From Gynuella sp. (lineage in GTDB: Bacteria; Pseudomonadota; Gammaproteobacteria; Pseudomonadales; Natronospirillaceae): DNA of 64,000 nt. The stretch is taken from contig JANQHX010000044.1 of assembly GCA_028282465.1 (NCBI GenBank), positions 1 to 64,000 on the forward strand. Direction: 5' to 3'. Shown piece after piece: positions 52,385-60,932 of this stretch. The notes beneath the pieces were generated by a model. The model was not told where the DNA came from and did no database searches. It saw only the letters and a program-made list of their open reading frames with translations. Made by a program: the position numbers and the translations under genes. The number at the start of each line of letters is the position of its first letter. Within the stretch, counting starts at the first letter, position 1.

Positions 52385-53164
52385 ATGTTATATCGAGAAT
52401 TCGGAAGCACAGGTTTAAGGCCGAGCGTACTGGGGTTAGGTACAGTTAAAATAGGTCGAAATCAAGGCGTGAAATATCCAATAGGTTTTGAGCTTCCCAC
52501 CGATGCACAGGTAGAGTCACTATTAGATACTGCAAAAAGTCTTGGAATTAACTTGATTGACACAGCCCCTGCTTATGGCATTAGCGAAGAAAGGCTCGGG
52601 AAATTACTAACACAAAGAAGTGAATGGATTATTTGCAGCAAAGCTGGGGAAAACTTCACCAATGGACAATCCAGTTTCGATTTTTCCCCCAATGCTGTTA
52701 GATCCAGTGTTGAAAATAGTCTTAGGAAACTAAACACCGATTATATTGATATTCTCTTGATTCATTCAGACGGTAATGATCTCGCCGTTATTGAGCAAGG
52801 TTGCTTAGAAGAATTGGAGTTGTTGAAACGGGAAGGCAAAATTAGAGCTTCGGGTATGTCGACAAAGACAATTCAGGGCGGATTGAAAGCTTTAGAGTTG
52901 AGTGATAGTGCAATGGTGACATTCAATTTGAACGAGCAATCAGAAGTCAAAATAATTAGAAAAGCTCAAGAGTCTAAAAAAGGAATCTTTGTTAAAAAAG
53001 CCTTCGCTAGCGGTCACTTCTCTGAGGCAGGCATCACTGATCCGGTTCAGGCTAGTTTAGATCTAGTTATGTCTGAACCTGGTGTCACTAGCGTTATCAC
53101 TGGTACGATAAATACAGATCACCTTAAAGAAAACGCACGAAAAATAGTAAAGGCTTGCTCCTAA
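52385..53164 (+). CDS. Aldo/keto reductase
   Basis: 259 residues, TIM-barrel AKR with the catalytic set Asp and Tyr in IDTAPAYGISEERLG, Lys in WIICSKAGE and His in ILLIHSDGND. It is shorter than typical AKRs (about 300), with a reduced C-terminal loop, so cofactor affinity or substrate range may differ. Ribosome site and start overlap the end of the upstream oxidoreductase operon. Substrate unknown. Confidence 0.88.
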   Translation: MLYREFGSTGLRPSVLGLGTVKIGRNQGVKYPIGFELPTDAQVESLLDTAKSLGINLIDTAPAYGISEERLGKLLTQRSEWIICSKAGENFTNGQSSFDFSPNAVRSSVENSLRKLNTDYIDILLIHSDGNDLAVIEQGCLEELELLKREGKIRASGMSTKTIQGGLKALELSDSAMVTFNLNEQSEVKIIRKAQESKKGIFVKKAFASGHFSEAGITDPVQASLDLVMSEPGVTSVITGTINTDHLKENARKIVKACS

Positions 53165-53175
53165 TTTATTTACCC

Positions 53176-53203
53176 AAAAAAAAGGTGGCCAAAGCCACCT
53201 AAA
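53176..53203 (-). terminator. Intrinsic terminator for the 53258-53518 gene
   Basis: AGGTGGC and GCCACCT arms around a four-base loop, preceded on the plus strand by eight A, i.e. followed by eight T on the minus strand. A textbook terminator for the minus-strand small gene, and nearby the aldo/keto reductase also ends. Confidence 0.85.
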
Positions 53204-53257
53204 ACTGATTCAAAGATCATTGGGAGATAAAGAGTAAAGGACTATCACAAAAAAGTT

Positions 53258-53518
53258 TTAAATCGACAGTAAGGCCTCTTTTCGTATTTTGCTTAACACT
53301 TCATGTTGCTGAGTAGGTGCAGGTTTCCAAACCGCATCAGGGATTTTTTTCAATACATTTTTCCACCCTGGTACATAAATGGCTCCATCATTAATGGCTC
53401 CCCAGAGTTCAAATTCTTTACCAGCTTCCTTGCTTGTCACAATTCCCGACACTACCTGACAATTTGGATGCTGCTCCATGAATGAAAGTATTTTTAATGC
53501 AGCAGACCTAGACAACAT
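53258..53518 (-). CDS. Small conserved-looking protein of unknown function
   Basis: 86 residues from the ATG at 53518, chosen because AAGGAGGA lies six bases upstream. Sequence begins LSRSAALKILSFMEQHPNC and has ELWGAINDGAIYVPGWKNVL; no signal peptide or membrane helix. It has its own strong terminator, supporting a real, independently expressed gene. No family recognised. Confidence 0.75.
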   Translation of the reverse strand: MLSRSAALKILSFMEQHPNCQVVSGIVTSKEAGKEFELWGAINDGAIYVPGWKNVLKKIPDAVWKPAPTQQHEVLSKIRKEALLSI

Positions 53519-53700
53519 GATTCCTCCTTGCAAATTACGAATATCCTTTCGATAGGCTTATTTTCACTAATTTTTACAAGAGGAAAAGCAAAACAGTAGA
53601 AGTATCGTGAGGTTAGACTAGTAGTATTTCAGCGCAATACTTGTGCTAAATTAGAAAAATATCGGAAACTTTAAGAGTTTGCTGATTGAAAAATTTTTAT

Positions 53701-54588
53701 TTATTGGGCAGCTGTATTTAAAACTAAATAAGGAACATCAGAGCCTTCTGTTTCTGAACTCGAAATTCCAAAACCTTTTCTCAAATAAAGCTGAAGAGCT
53801 CTTTCATTTCCTTGAGCACAATAGGCTTGAACCTGAAGGCCAGAAAATAAACCTAATAACTCAGTTAACAATTGAGTGCCTAGCCCTTGCCCTTCCATCT
53901 CTGGATCGACAACCAAACGAGTGATTTGGATTGGAAATTCGTTTAAGTCAGCGGATATCAATGCAACTAAACTGTTTTGTTTAAAAAAACCCCAGAAACT
54001 ATCAGAGCTTTCTGCAATGTCTAACGCCGTTGTTTTCATAAATGAATCATGGTTGATTCTTTGAGCCTCTAAATAAAACGCCTTTGAACATAATTGGCTA
54101 ATAGATTCAGCAGTATTGGGCTTCCAATTAGGTAATAATTGGCAATCGCCTAGTAACTGTTTAACTATCCACTGTTCATTTTTTCTAGTTAGGCATTTCA
54201 CTCCCTGTTCCAAATTTAACCAGTGAAGACTGGCTCCAGGCTCAGGCAATAAGGTTTGTGAAGGATCTAGGTCAACCCAGTAATAGTGACCTTGAATCTG
54301 AAAGTGCTGCTGGTAAACCGGGGACCAACGGCAATCATCCGCCGCCATTAACGGCCAAGCATTAATCACATCGGCCTGGAGTTCCTCTTGGAACTCACGC
54401 TTCAGCGCTTGGAACATAGTTTCCCCGGCATCCTGCCCACCACCCGGGAGAAAGAATCCTGACTCTTCTTTTATCAGAAGAATTTGACCCTGCTTATTCA
54501 GAACTAAACCATAGGCTCCTGGCCTAGGGACATAATTAACTTCTGGGTTTTGAACATTCAAAATCGGTCGTTGCGGGTATTCAGACAA
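53701..54588 (-). CDS. NUDIX hydrolase fused to a GNAT acetyltransferase
   Basis: 295 residues in two parts. Residues 20-145 are a NUDIX domain with GGGQDAGETMFQALKREFQEEL (given in part: GxxxxxGET, REFQEEL); the box has Gln where Gly usually follows EEL. Residues 150-295 are GNAT-like, with the acetyl-CoA loop VVDPEMEGQGLGTQLL near 228 and NERALQLYLRKGFGISS at the end. It ends 15 bases after the lpxL-like gene in the same direction. The substrate of either half is unknown; the fusion suggests linked clearance and acetylation of one metabolite. Confidence 0.82.
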   Translation of the reverse strand: MSEYPQRPILNVQNPEVNYVPRPGAYGLVLNKQGQILLIKEESGFFLPGGGQDAGETMFQALKREFQEELQADVINAWPLMAADDCRWSPVYQQHFQIQGHYYWVDLDPSQTLLPEPGASLHWLNLEQGVKCLTRKNEQWIVKQLLGDCQLLPNWKPNTAESISQLCSKAFYLEAQRINHDSFMKTTALDIAESSDSFWGFFKQNSLVALISADLNEFPIQITRLVVDPEMEGQGLGTQLLTELLGLFSGLQVQAYCAQGNERALQLYLRKGFGISSSETEGSDVPYLVLNTAAQ

Positions 54589-54603
54589 ACTGGAAATCCC
54601 TAA

Positions 54604-55560
54604 TTAACGGTTCTTAAGTTTATTTGGATAAAACTTTTTATCATCCCTTCCCGGACGAGTCTTATACCTTTTATGTAACCACAGGTATTGCTCGGGGAAC
54701 TCTTTTACGCAGTTTTCTAACCATTGATTATAGGTGGTTGCATCAAATTCATCGTTGCCACTGGGTATATCCAGTGGTGGGTGAAACCTAATAACATAAC
54801 TATTATCTGGTTTACGAATAGACTGCATAGGAATAACAACACAACCAGTCATTTTTGCCAACCTCGAAACCCCAGTAATAGTGGCTGTCGGGATATCGAA
54901 AAATGGCACAAACACAGAATTTTTACGGCCAAAATCCTGATCCGGTGAATACCACAGCATGCCGCCTCTTTTTAGGGTTTTCAGCATCCCTCTTAAGTCT
55001 TTGCGAGCAATGCACTTTCCATTCATCATTCGTTCTCTTGCGGTAACCATAAAATGGTTGAACAGCAGATTTTCATGTTCTCGCTGAGCTGCATCTACTG
55101 GGTATTCAGCACCTACATACAAGCCACTTAAATCTAGAGTCGCAAAATGGCCACCAGCTAATAAAATGCCTTTGCCATCTGATTGGGCCTGATCAATGTG
55201 TTCTTTACCTTCATAACTAACCCTTGGCAACAAATAGTCTGTGCGGTAAAACCAGGACAAGCCGGTTTCGATGAGCCCTTTGCCGTAGGAAACAAATACT
55301 TCTTTTACTAACTCTGCCTGTTGTTCTTCAGATTTGTCTGGAAAAGAAATTCGAATATTGATTTCACAAATCTGACGACGCTTTCCGGCCACCTTATAAA
55401 ACATAATGCCTAGAGCTCTACCCAAACCCATTTGCCACGAAAAAGGCAGTCGTGTGAGTAAAAATAATAGGGATAGATAAATCCAGGTTGGCCAGTATTC
55501 TGGGGAGGCAAAGTCGCTCCAGCGATGAGCTGAAGTATCGTGGGTAACTTTTTGATTCAC
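54604..55560 (-). CDS. lpxL: Lipid A biosynthesis acyltransferase (LpxL/HtrB-like)
   Basis: 318 residues (E. coli LpxL 306). N-terminal membrane anchor (WIYLSLLFLLTRLPF), the HX4D catalytic pair at His138 and Asp143 (GGHFATLD), and DQDFGRKNSVFVPFF with FPEQYLWLHKRYKTRP near the end. Transfers a secondary acyl chain to Kdo-lipid A. Divergent from hldE. LpxL, LpxM and LpxP cannot be separated with certainty by eye. Confidence 0.92.
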   Translation of the reverse strand: MNQKVTHDTSAHRWSDFASPEYWPTWIYLSLLFLLTRLPFSWQMGLGRALGIMFYKVAGKRRQICEINIRISFPDKSEEQQAELVKEVFVSYGKGLIETGLSWFYRTDYLLPRVSYEGKEHIDQAQSDGKGILLAGGHFATLDLSGLYVGAEYPVDAAQREHENLLFNHFMVTARERMMNGKCIARKDLRGMLKTLKRGGMLWYSPDQDFGRKNSVFVPFFDIPTATITGVSRLAKMTGCVVIPMQSIRKPDNSYVIRFHPPLDIPSGNDEFDATTYNQWLENCVKEFPEQYLWLHKRYKTRPGRDDKKFYPNKLKNR

Positions 55561-55668
55561 AGGTTAAGTCTTTGGTTTTCTTGCTAAATATCTGACAGGA
55601 AAGTCTAACTTAATTTCGCTATGATGGCGCTCCTTTCTGTAACGCTCAACTTAAACACGGAATACCTT

Positions 55669-57099
55669 ATGAAATTAGCAATGCCCAGATTCGATCATGG
55701 CCAGGTTTTGGTTCTAGGCGATGTCATGCTGGATCGATACTGGTATGGCGATACCAAACGCATTTCTCCTGAAGCACCAGTGCCTGTAGTAAAGGTAAAC
55801 AAACAGGAGAATCGCCCTGGCGGTGCGGCAAACGTGGCATTGAATTTAGCTGCTTTGGGTTCAGGAGTGAAATTAGCAGGCATTACAGGAAAAGACGAGG
55901 CAGCTGAGGTCTTGTCAGAGCAGCTGAAATCAGCAGGAATCGTCAGCAACTATGTTTCCAGCAGTGCTCACCCCACTATTTGCAAACAACGGGTTATGAG
56001 CCAACAGCAACAGCTTATTCGTATGGATTTTGAAGAAGCGTTCAGTCTGCAAGAATCTGAAGCGCTGATCGAACTGGCCATTGAAACAAGCTCAGAATGC
56101 CAGGTCGCTATTGTGTCGGATTATGCCAAAGGCTCCATCCAGCAGCCCACTGAGTTTATTAAACAAGCAAAGGCAAAGGGAATCAAAGTACTGGTTGACC
56201 CCAAAGGCGACTGTTTTGATAAATATGCAGGAGCCTATCTAATCACGCCAAATATGACTGAGTTCCAGACTGTGGTAGGGGAAGTAAACAGCGAACAAGA
56301 GATGGTTACCAAAGGGCTAGAACTGATTGATAAACTCGATTTAGAAGCCTTACTGATTACTCGCAGTGAAAAAGGCATGACATTGCTCCGTAAAGGCTAT
56401 GAAGAATTTCATTTACCCGCCCTTGCTAAAGAAGTGTATGACGTAACTGGCGCAGGCGATACCGTGATTTCAACGCTAGCTGCTGCATTAGCCTGTAATA
56501 CTCAACTTGAACAAGCAGTAGCTCTAGCTAACACGGCCGCCGGACTGGTGGTTTCGAAGCTAGGTACCGCTACAGTAAGTGGCCCAGAGCTCAGAATCGC
56601 TCTACAGAATAGCCAAGGGGCTGAACGAGGCATAGTAAGTGAAGAACAACTGATGCTAGCACTTGCAGATGCCAGAGCTCAGGGTGAAAAAATTGTATTT
56701 ACCAACGGTTGTTTTGACATTCTGCATGCAGGCCACGTTGGCTATCTGGAGCAGGCCCGAGCCCTAGGAGATAGATTAGTTCTAGCCATCAATAGTGACA
56801 GATCTGTGAAAGCTCTCAAAGGCGAAGGCCGCCCTATTAATCCGGTGGAACGTCGCAAAGCAGTGTTAGCTGGCTTGGAAGCCGTAGACTGGGTTTTGGA
56901 TTTTGATGAAGACACCCCGGAAAACCTATTAAGAAAAGTTAAACCCGAAATCCTCGTGAAGGGCGGCGATTACAGCCTCGAGGAAGTAGTGGGTGCCGAC
57001 ATAGTTCATGGTTATGGCGGCGAAGTAAATGTACTCAGCTTCCTGGATAACTGCTCAACCACTGCAATTGTGAGAAAAATTCAGCAACAGAAGGGTTAA
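55669..57099 (+). CDS. hldE: Bifunctional D-beta-D-heptose 7-phosphate kinase / 1-phosphate adenylyltransferase
   Basis: 476 residues from the ATG at 55669 (MKLAMPRFDHG, matching E. coli MKVTLPEFERA; CGGA upstream). The N-terminal ribokinase-type kinase (VLGDVMLDRYWYG, RPGGAANVALNLAALG, DVTGAGDTVIS) spans 1-320, and the C-terminal nucleotidyltransferase (FTNGCFDILHAGHVGYL with HxGH) 335-476. Makes ADP-heptose for the lipopolysaccharide inner core, used by WaaC encoded at 59779. Confidence 0.96.
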   Translation: MKLAMPRFDHGQVLVLGDVMLDRYWYGDTKRISPEAPVPVVKVNKQENRPGGAANVALNLAALGSGVKLAGITGKDEAAEVLSEQLKSAGIVSNYVSSSAHPTICKQRVMSQQQQLIRMDFEEAFSLQESEALIELAIETSSECQVAIVSDYAKGSIQQPTEFIKQAKAKGIKVLVDPKGDCFDKYAGAYLITPNMTEFQTVVGEVNSEQEMVTKGLELIDKLDLEALLITRSEKGMTLLRKGYEEFHLPALAKEVYDVTGAGDTVISTLAAALACNTQLEQAVALANTAAGLVVSKLGTATVSGPELRIALQNSQGAERGIVSEEQLMLALADARAQGEKIVFTNGCFDILHAGHVGYLEQARALGDRLVLAINSDRSVKALKGEGRPINPVERRKAVLAGLEAVDWVLDFDEDTPENLLRKVKPEILVKGGDYSLEEVVGADIVHGYGGEVNVLSFLDNCSTTAIVRKIQQQKG

Positions 57100-57204
57100 T
57101 GCTCTTCTTATCCTTTAAAAACACTACAAACCTGAAATTCTGAAATGAGCTGCTAGAATTCAAACACTTGTTTGAATCCTATTTTGTTAAGCGGAGACCA
57201 AAAC

Positions 57205-57354
57205 ATGCCTAAGTGGATCGAAAACTGGCTTAAGTCTAGATACGAAAGTCACAAATTCATTGCTTGGTTAATGCAGTGGCAGATTAAACAGAAAGCGAAA
57301 AAGGAAGCTAAAGCTGCTCTTAAAATGCACAAGCAACATAAGCGAGCCATTTAG
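57205..57354 (+). CDS. Small basic protein
   Basis: 49 residues from the ATG at 57205 (GCGGAG upstream). Tryptophan-rich amphipathic start (PKWIENWLKSRYESHKF) and a Lys-rich tail (KQKAKKEAKAALKMHKQHKR). It lies 105 bases after hldE. Small basic amphipathic helix, perhaps a membrane-surface or nucleic-acid-associated protein; no family recognised. Confidence 0.6.
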   Translation: MPKWIENWLKSRYESHKFIAWLMQWQIKQKAKKEAKAALKMHKQHKRAI

Positions 57355-57539
57355 TTTAGAAGGTTGCTCCATACATTATTAGATTCACTTAGCTTAAAAA
57401 ATGGATATCGTAGAAAGCCTAATACGGCTCTTAGTCAATCTAGAAGCCTGCACTCAACCTCAGATTTATTAACTGATACTGTTTTTTAGGTTCTTTTTAC
57501 AGCTTCAAAAAATCTTTAGTAATTCAAAAACAAAGATTT

Positions 57540-57572
57540 AAGCGCCCGAATAAAACTAATTTTAGAGCGCTT
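57540..57572 (-). terminator. Hairpin behind the lipoprotein gene
   Basis: AAGCGC and GCGCTT outer arms with TAAAA/TTTTA inside, about 25 bases after the minus-strand stop at 57596. Followed on the minus strand by AAATCTTTG; a fair terminator. Confidence 0.55.
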
Positions 57573-57595
57573 ATGAGTTCACTTACAATTTGATC

Positions 57596-58549
57596 TTAAA
57601 GAACAATCTGACCATCTTTAGTATAAGTTGTATCGCAAGAGTAGGTTGTTGCTTCTGAATAATAGAGTGTTGTTCCTCTGCTAGTCCCGGATATTTCACC
57701 TGTTGTAGGGTCAACGACGTACCTGTCCGTCAATGACGATATTGCGTCTTCTTCAAACTCATTATTGCCTTGGTAAATATAGGAGTAGAAGCTGCTCTTA
57801 TCGGTTATTGCAACATATCCTCCAGTGAAATTAGCGATACTGTATCTGGTCGGAGTCTCCACTAACCTTATGTCATCACCGCTAACAGAATCATAGCAAT
57901 CTCTGTCAATCCGAATATTAACAGCTATCAAATATTCATTTTCTGTAAGTTGAAGCGTCTCTCTGTTTGGTTCAACGACAACTAACTCAAAATTCTGCTG
58001 ACCGTTATATTCGGAATCCGCGTAAACGGTCAAATAATAAGTTCGTTCTTGTTCATAAGTGAAGATAAGTGCAGCCGAAGCACCGAAGGAAGTGTCTTCC
58101 CAGTCATCGGAAAACCTGAAACGAGAAGCTTTAAGGTGAAGATTTACAGAGGCGTCTTCGCCTCTTAAAAACATCATTAATTCACCTGGAACATCGCTGG
58201 TAAAAGTGAACTTAAGTTCTGTACCATTCTCTATAGTTCCGTACATACGAGTATTCAGATTAACAGGCATGCCATCCACAAGAGTATCTTGCATAAGCTC
58301 GGGTTGAATCGGGCTTAACGATTCATCTATTTTAAATCCCGTGTCTATACCGGTATCAATGATAGGAACATCTGCTAAGTCTGGAGACTCAACTTCAACG
58401 TCGCCTCCCACACCATCAATATTTTCTGAAGATGATGAATCTGTAACGTTTTCTGAATTCGTTGATGTATTGCCACCTGACTCAGAACTACCACCACAAC
58501 CCACTATCAGGAACAGCGATAGTGAAAGAAGTAAAAATTTACTAAGCAT
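57596..58549 (-). CDS. Lipoprotein of unknown function with PPC-like beta domain
   Basis: 317 residues from the ATG at 58549 (AGAGG upstream); lipobox FLIVGCGG with Cys18, so the mature protein is lipid-anchored. The N-terminal 60 residues are low-complexity Ser/Gly/Glu. Residues 100-200 (GTIENGTELKFTFTSDVPGEL, RTYYLTVYADSEYNGQQNFELVVV) resemble the PPC beta-sandwich of secreted proteins. The C-terminal region has paired Cys (DRDCYDS, YSCDTTY). Divergent from the secreted orphan at 58862. Not a recognised family. Confidence 0.8.
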   Translation of the reverse strand: MLSKFLLLSLSLFLIVGCGGSSESGGNTSTNSENVTDSSSSENIDGVGGDVEVESPDLADVPIIDTGIDTGFKIDESLSPIQPELMQDTLVDGMPVNLNTRMYGTIENGTELKFTFTSDVPGELMMFLRGEDASVNLHLKASRFRFSDDWEDTSFGASAALIFTYEQERTYYLTVYADSEYNGQQNFELVVVEPNRETLQLTENEYLIAVNIRIDRDCYDSVSGDDIRLVETPTRYSIANFTGGYVAITDKSSFYSYIYQGNNEFEEDAISSLTDRYVVDPTTGEISGTSRGTTLYYSEATTYSCDTTYTKDGQIVL

Positions 58550-58861
58550 AAAAACCTCTTTTAAATTAGTTTGTATCAACTTGATTCTTATTATTCTTGG
58601 TTGCGGTCACGGTGTTTTTACCCTTTTGACTTTTTCATATCAACAATAATTGTTTACTGACATAAAAGTTTAAAAAACCGGTGGGATTAACTTCAACTCA
58701 GTTTTTAAGCAATAATTTTGACTCGTCTCACTTTCTTCTGTTTTTCATAACTAAACCCATCTCTATTTTTTTGATTTTCCCTTGAAAGAATTTTTGAGAT
58801 CAGGAAACTTAAAATGCCTTCAAAAAGGCATTTTCAAGCTATACTTAACAAGGACGCATAA
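58550..58861. other. 312-base divergent region
   Basis: Holds promoters of the lipoprotein and the secreted protein genes; the only structure seen is the hairpin at 58811-58834. No gene. Confidence 0.5.
58811..58834. promoter_or_regulatory. Perfect hairpin in the leader of the secreted protein gene
   Basis: AAAATGCCTT and AAGGCATTTT, ten perfect base pairs with a four-base loop, 27 bases before the start codon at 58862. It could be a terminator of an upstream transcript, an attenuator, or a structure that hides the ribosome site. Confidence 0.55.
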
Positions 58862-59722
58862 ATGAAAATATTAAAAAACGCAATACTCAGCACTTTAATA
58901 ATTGCACCAATATCACTAGCTCAAGCAGAAACTTTCACCTATAAGGCTGATAACTTTTTTAACAGCTCGATAGGTTCATTTCCTTCACTGGAACTAGACC
59001 GCCCAGTTTCAGCAGTATTAAAAACTGAAAATAATCAATTTGGTGAAACACAGATTTCGCATTTCAGTCTTGACTTTGAAAATGCAAAAAGTTTAAGAAT
59101 TGGGAATTTGAAGAAGGCCACAGACCCTGTTTATTTACCTTCATGTACGCCGGAAAACACCTTCGTTGGCTCAGCTAACAGCCAATGGTATTTTAGAGCA
59201 GTCAATGTATTTGTGTGTTTTAACCCAATTGGAGATTATGAAGAAAGAATAAACTTCACATACCAATTAGAAGTGAAGACTTACGATTCCTGGAGCTCCT
59301 CGCAAAGCCCTGGAGAACCAGGATTGTTTCTAGCCTCTGGAGAGGGAGAGGCCTTTAACAGTACTTTCAACAAAGTTATTGATACCTATAACACTAAACT
59401 CGAAGGTAAGACATTAAGACTACGTTTACTTAAAAGACCAGGCACTGTCGCTGGAGAGTTCGGATCAGCTGATTCTGGATTTAAAATTGAAGCGCTTTGG
59501 ATGGGCAATGGTGAAAAGACATTAGTTTTCAGGGATGCTCCTATACAACCAAATATCGTGGCAGTTGGATTTAACGTCGAAACGGTCGAATTTTCAGAGA
59601 CCGAAAAAGTAGAAATGATCTCTATTCGTTATGAAGATGAGTTTGGAGCTGTGTCTCAAACCCCAGAGGTAGATTTGAGAATGCTTGTTGAATCTGGGTT
59701 TGGCCCAATTCCAGCGCCATAA
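58862..59722 (+). CDS. Secreted protein of unknown function
   Basis: 286 residues; signal peptide (LKNAILSTLIIAPISLAQA, cleavage before ETFTYK). Mature protein is beta-rich with two Cys (LPSCTPEN, NVFVCFNP). A regular start (AAGGA upstream) and a strong terminator 17 bases after its stop support a genuine gene. It diverges from a lipoprotein gene and might work with it. No family recognised. Confidence 0.72.
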   Translation: MKILKNAILSTLIIAPISLAQAETFTYKADNFFNSSIGSFPSLELDRPVSAVLKTENNQFGETQISHFSLDFENAKSLRIGNLKKATDPVYLPSCTPENTFVGSANSQWYFRAVNVFVCFNPIGDYEERINFTYQLEVKTYDSWSSSQSPGEPGLFLASGEGEAFNSTFNKVIDTYNTKLEGKTLRLRLLKRPGTVAGEFGSADSGFKIEALWMGNGEKTLVFRDAPIQPNIVAVGFNVETVEFSETEKVEMISIRYEDEFGAVSQTPEVDLRMLVESGFGPIPAP

Positions 59723-59738
59723 AAGATCATATTTAGAC

Positions 59739-59765
59739 AAAAGCCAAACTGATGTTTGGCTTTTT
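59739..59765. terminator. Intrinsic terminator between the secreted protein gene and waaC
   Basis: AAAAGCCAAAC and GTTTGGCTTTTT arms with a four-base loop, ending in five T. It ends the plus-strand gene and, with the four A on its left, may also help end waaC, whose stop is 14 bases to the right. Confidence 0.85.
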
Positions 59766-59778
59766 ACCAATTAAGTAT

Positions 59779-60792
59779 TTAAAGCAACTCTATGATTTTA
59801 TCGTAAATTGCATTTGGAGTATTCGCCCTAAAACAAGGCGGCCAACTTAACCCTTCCTGAACATTTGGCTCCAGCTTGCAATCTCTTTTTAAACAAGGTG
59901 CGCATTTCAAATCACTTGAAAGTACTTGCTGGTTATAACCATAAGGTCGAGTCAACCCAGGGTTAGTCGGCCCAAATAAAGAAATATTCGGCACCGATAA
60001 AGCAGCAGTTAGATGCGCTAAGCCTGTGTCCACACTCAGTGCTGCTTTCGCATTAGCAATGCAGTCTTTTAGTTCTGTTAGATTTAATTTTGGTAATACT
60101 TCAATTGCATCCGAATTCTGTTTAATTCGCTCGGCTCGCAAACGCTCATGCTCTGAACCCCAGGGTAATTTAATTTTGATGCCTTGGTTAACCAGATTTT
60201 CCGCCAGTTCAATCCAATAGTTTTCAGGCCAGTGCTTTGTCGCCCAGGTAGTACCATGAATGAATACTACATAGGACTCGCTTGCAGTCTTTTCGGCTTT
60301 AATTCCGTAATCTAACCATTGTTCATTTGGTTCATATCCTAAAACCTTGCCGAATAACTGGCGCACTCTATCAACTGCATGCTGACCAAAAGGTACATCA
60401 ATTTTGTTTTTATAAAACAAGGCTGACAAAGGTTCTCTCGCAGAGCGCCGATTTAATCCAGAGTAAAGTCCGTTAGCTTTTTTGCCTAACCAGGCCGACT
60501 TTAATAAACCCTGAGCATCAATTATATGGTCGTAGGTTTGGGATTTAATAGCTTGGTTAAATGCTTTCCACAATGAATCTTTTCTAGCCTTGAAAAAGTT
60601 TTTCCGCCAACGACGAATAGCAACTGGCAAAACTCTGTTCACATTGGGATGCCATTTTGGAATGGTTGCAAAACCTTCTTCAACAACCCAGTCCACCTCA
60701 AGATTTGGAACATGGCTAGCTGCCTCAGTAATGGCAGGAAGACTGTGAATAATGTCGCCCATTGAAGAAGTTTTGATTAAGAGTATTTTCAT
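59779..60792 (-). CDS. waaC: Lipopolysaccharide heptosyltransferase I
   Basis: 337 residues (usual about 320-350). Start KILLIKTSSMGDIIHSLPA is the WaaC signature; LGPTNP-type donor loop SLFGPTNPGLTRPYG near 286 and CAPCLKRDC near the C-terminus. Adds the first heptose to Kdo. waaF, adjacent in Pseudomonas by memory, is not in this window. Confidence 0.95.
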   Translation of the reverse strand: MKILLIKTSSMGDIIHSLPAITEAASHVPNLEVDWVVEEGFATIPKWHPNVNRVLPVAIRRWRKNFFKARKDSLWKAFNQAIKSQTYDHIIDAQGLLKSAWLGKKANGLYSGLNRRSAREPLSALFYKNKIDVPFGQHAVDRVRQLFGKVLGYEPNEQWLDYGIKAEKTASESYVVFIHGTTWATKHWPENYWIELAENLVNQGIKIKLPWGSEHERLRAERIKQNSDAIEVLPKLNLTELKDCIANAKAALSVDTGLAHLTAALSVPNISLFGPTNPGLTRPYGYNQQVLSSDLKCAPCLKRDCKLEPNVQEGLSWPPCFRANTPNAIYDKIIELL

Positions 60793-60890
60793 TTTTTTCT
60801 TAGCGTGCTGGTATTGAAATATCTTTAATTGATTGTGCTCAGGACTGCTTGCTTCATCAGAGTTTATTTTTTAGTTGAAAAGCAAAAACA

Positions 60891-60917
60891 AAAAAGGCTG
60901 ACAATGTCAGCCTTTTA
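60891..60917. terminator. Bidirectional intrinsic terminator between waaC and ilvE
   Basis: AAAAGGCTGAC and GTCAGCCTTTT arms around AAT; on the minus strand it is followed by TTTTTTGTTTTTGC. A strong terminator for ilvE, 16 bases after its stop. Confidence 0.85.
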
Positions 60918-60932
60918 TAAATTACTAAACAG

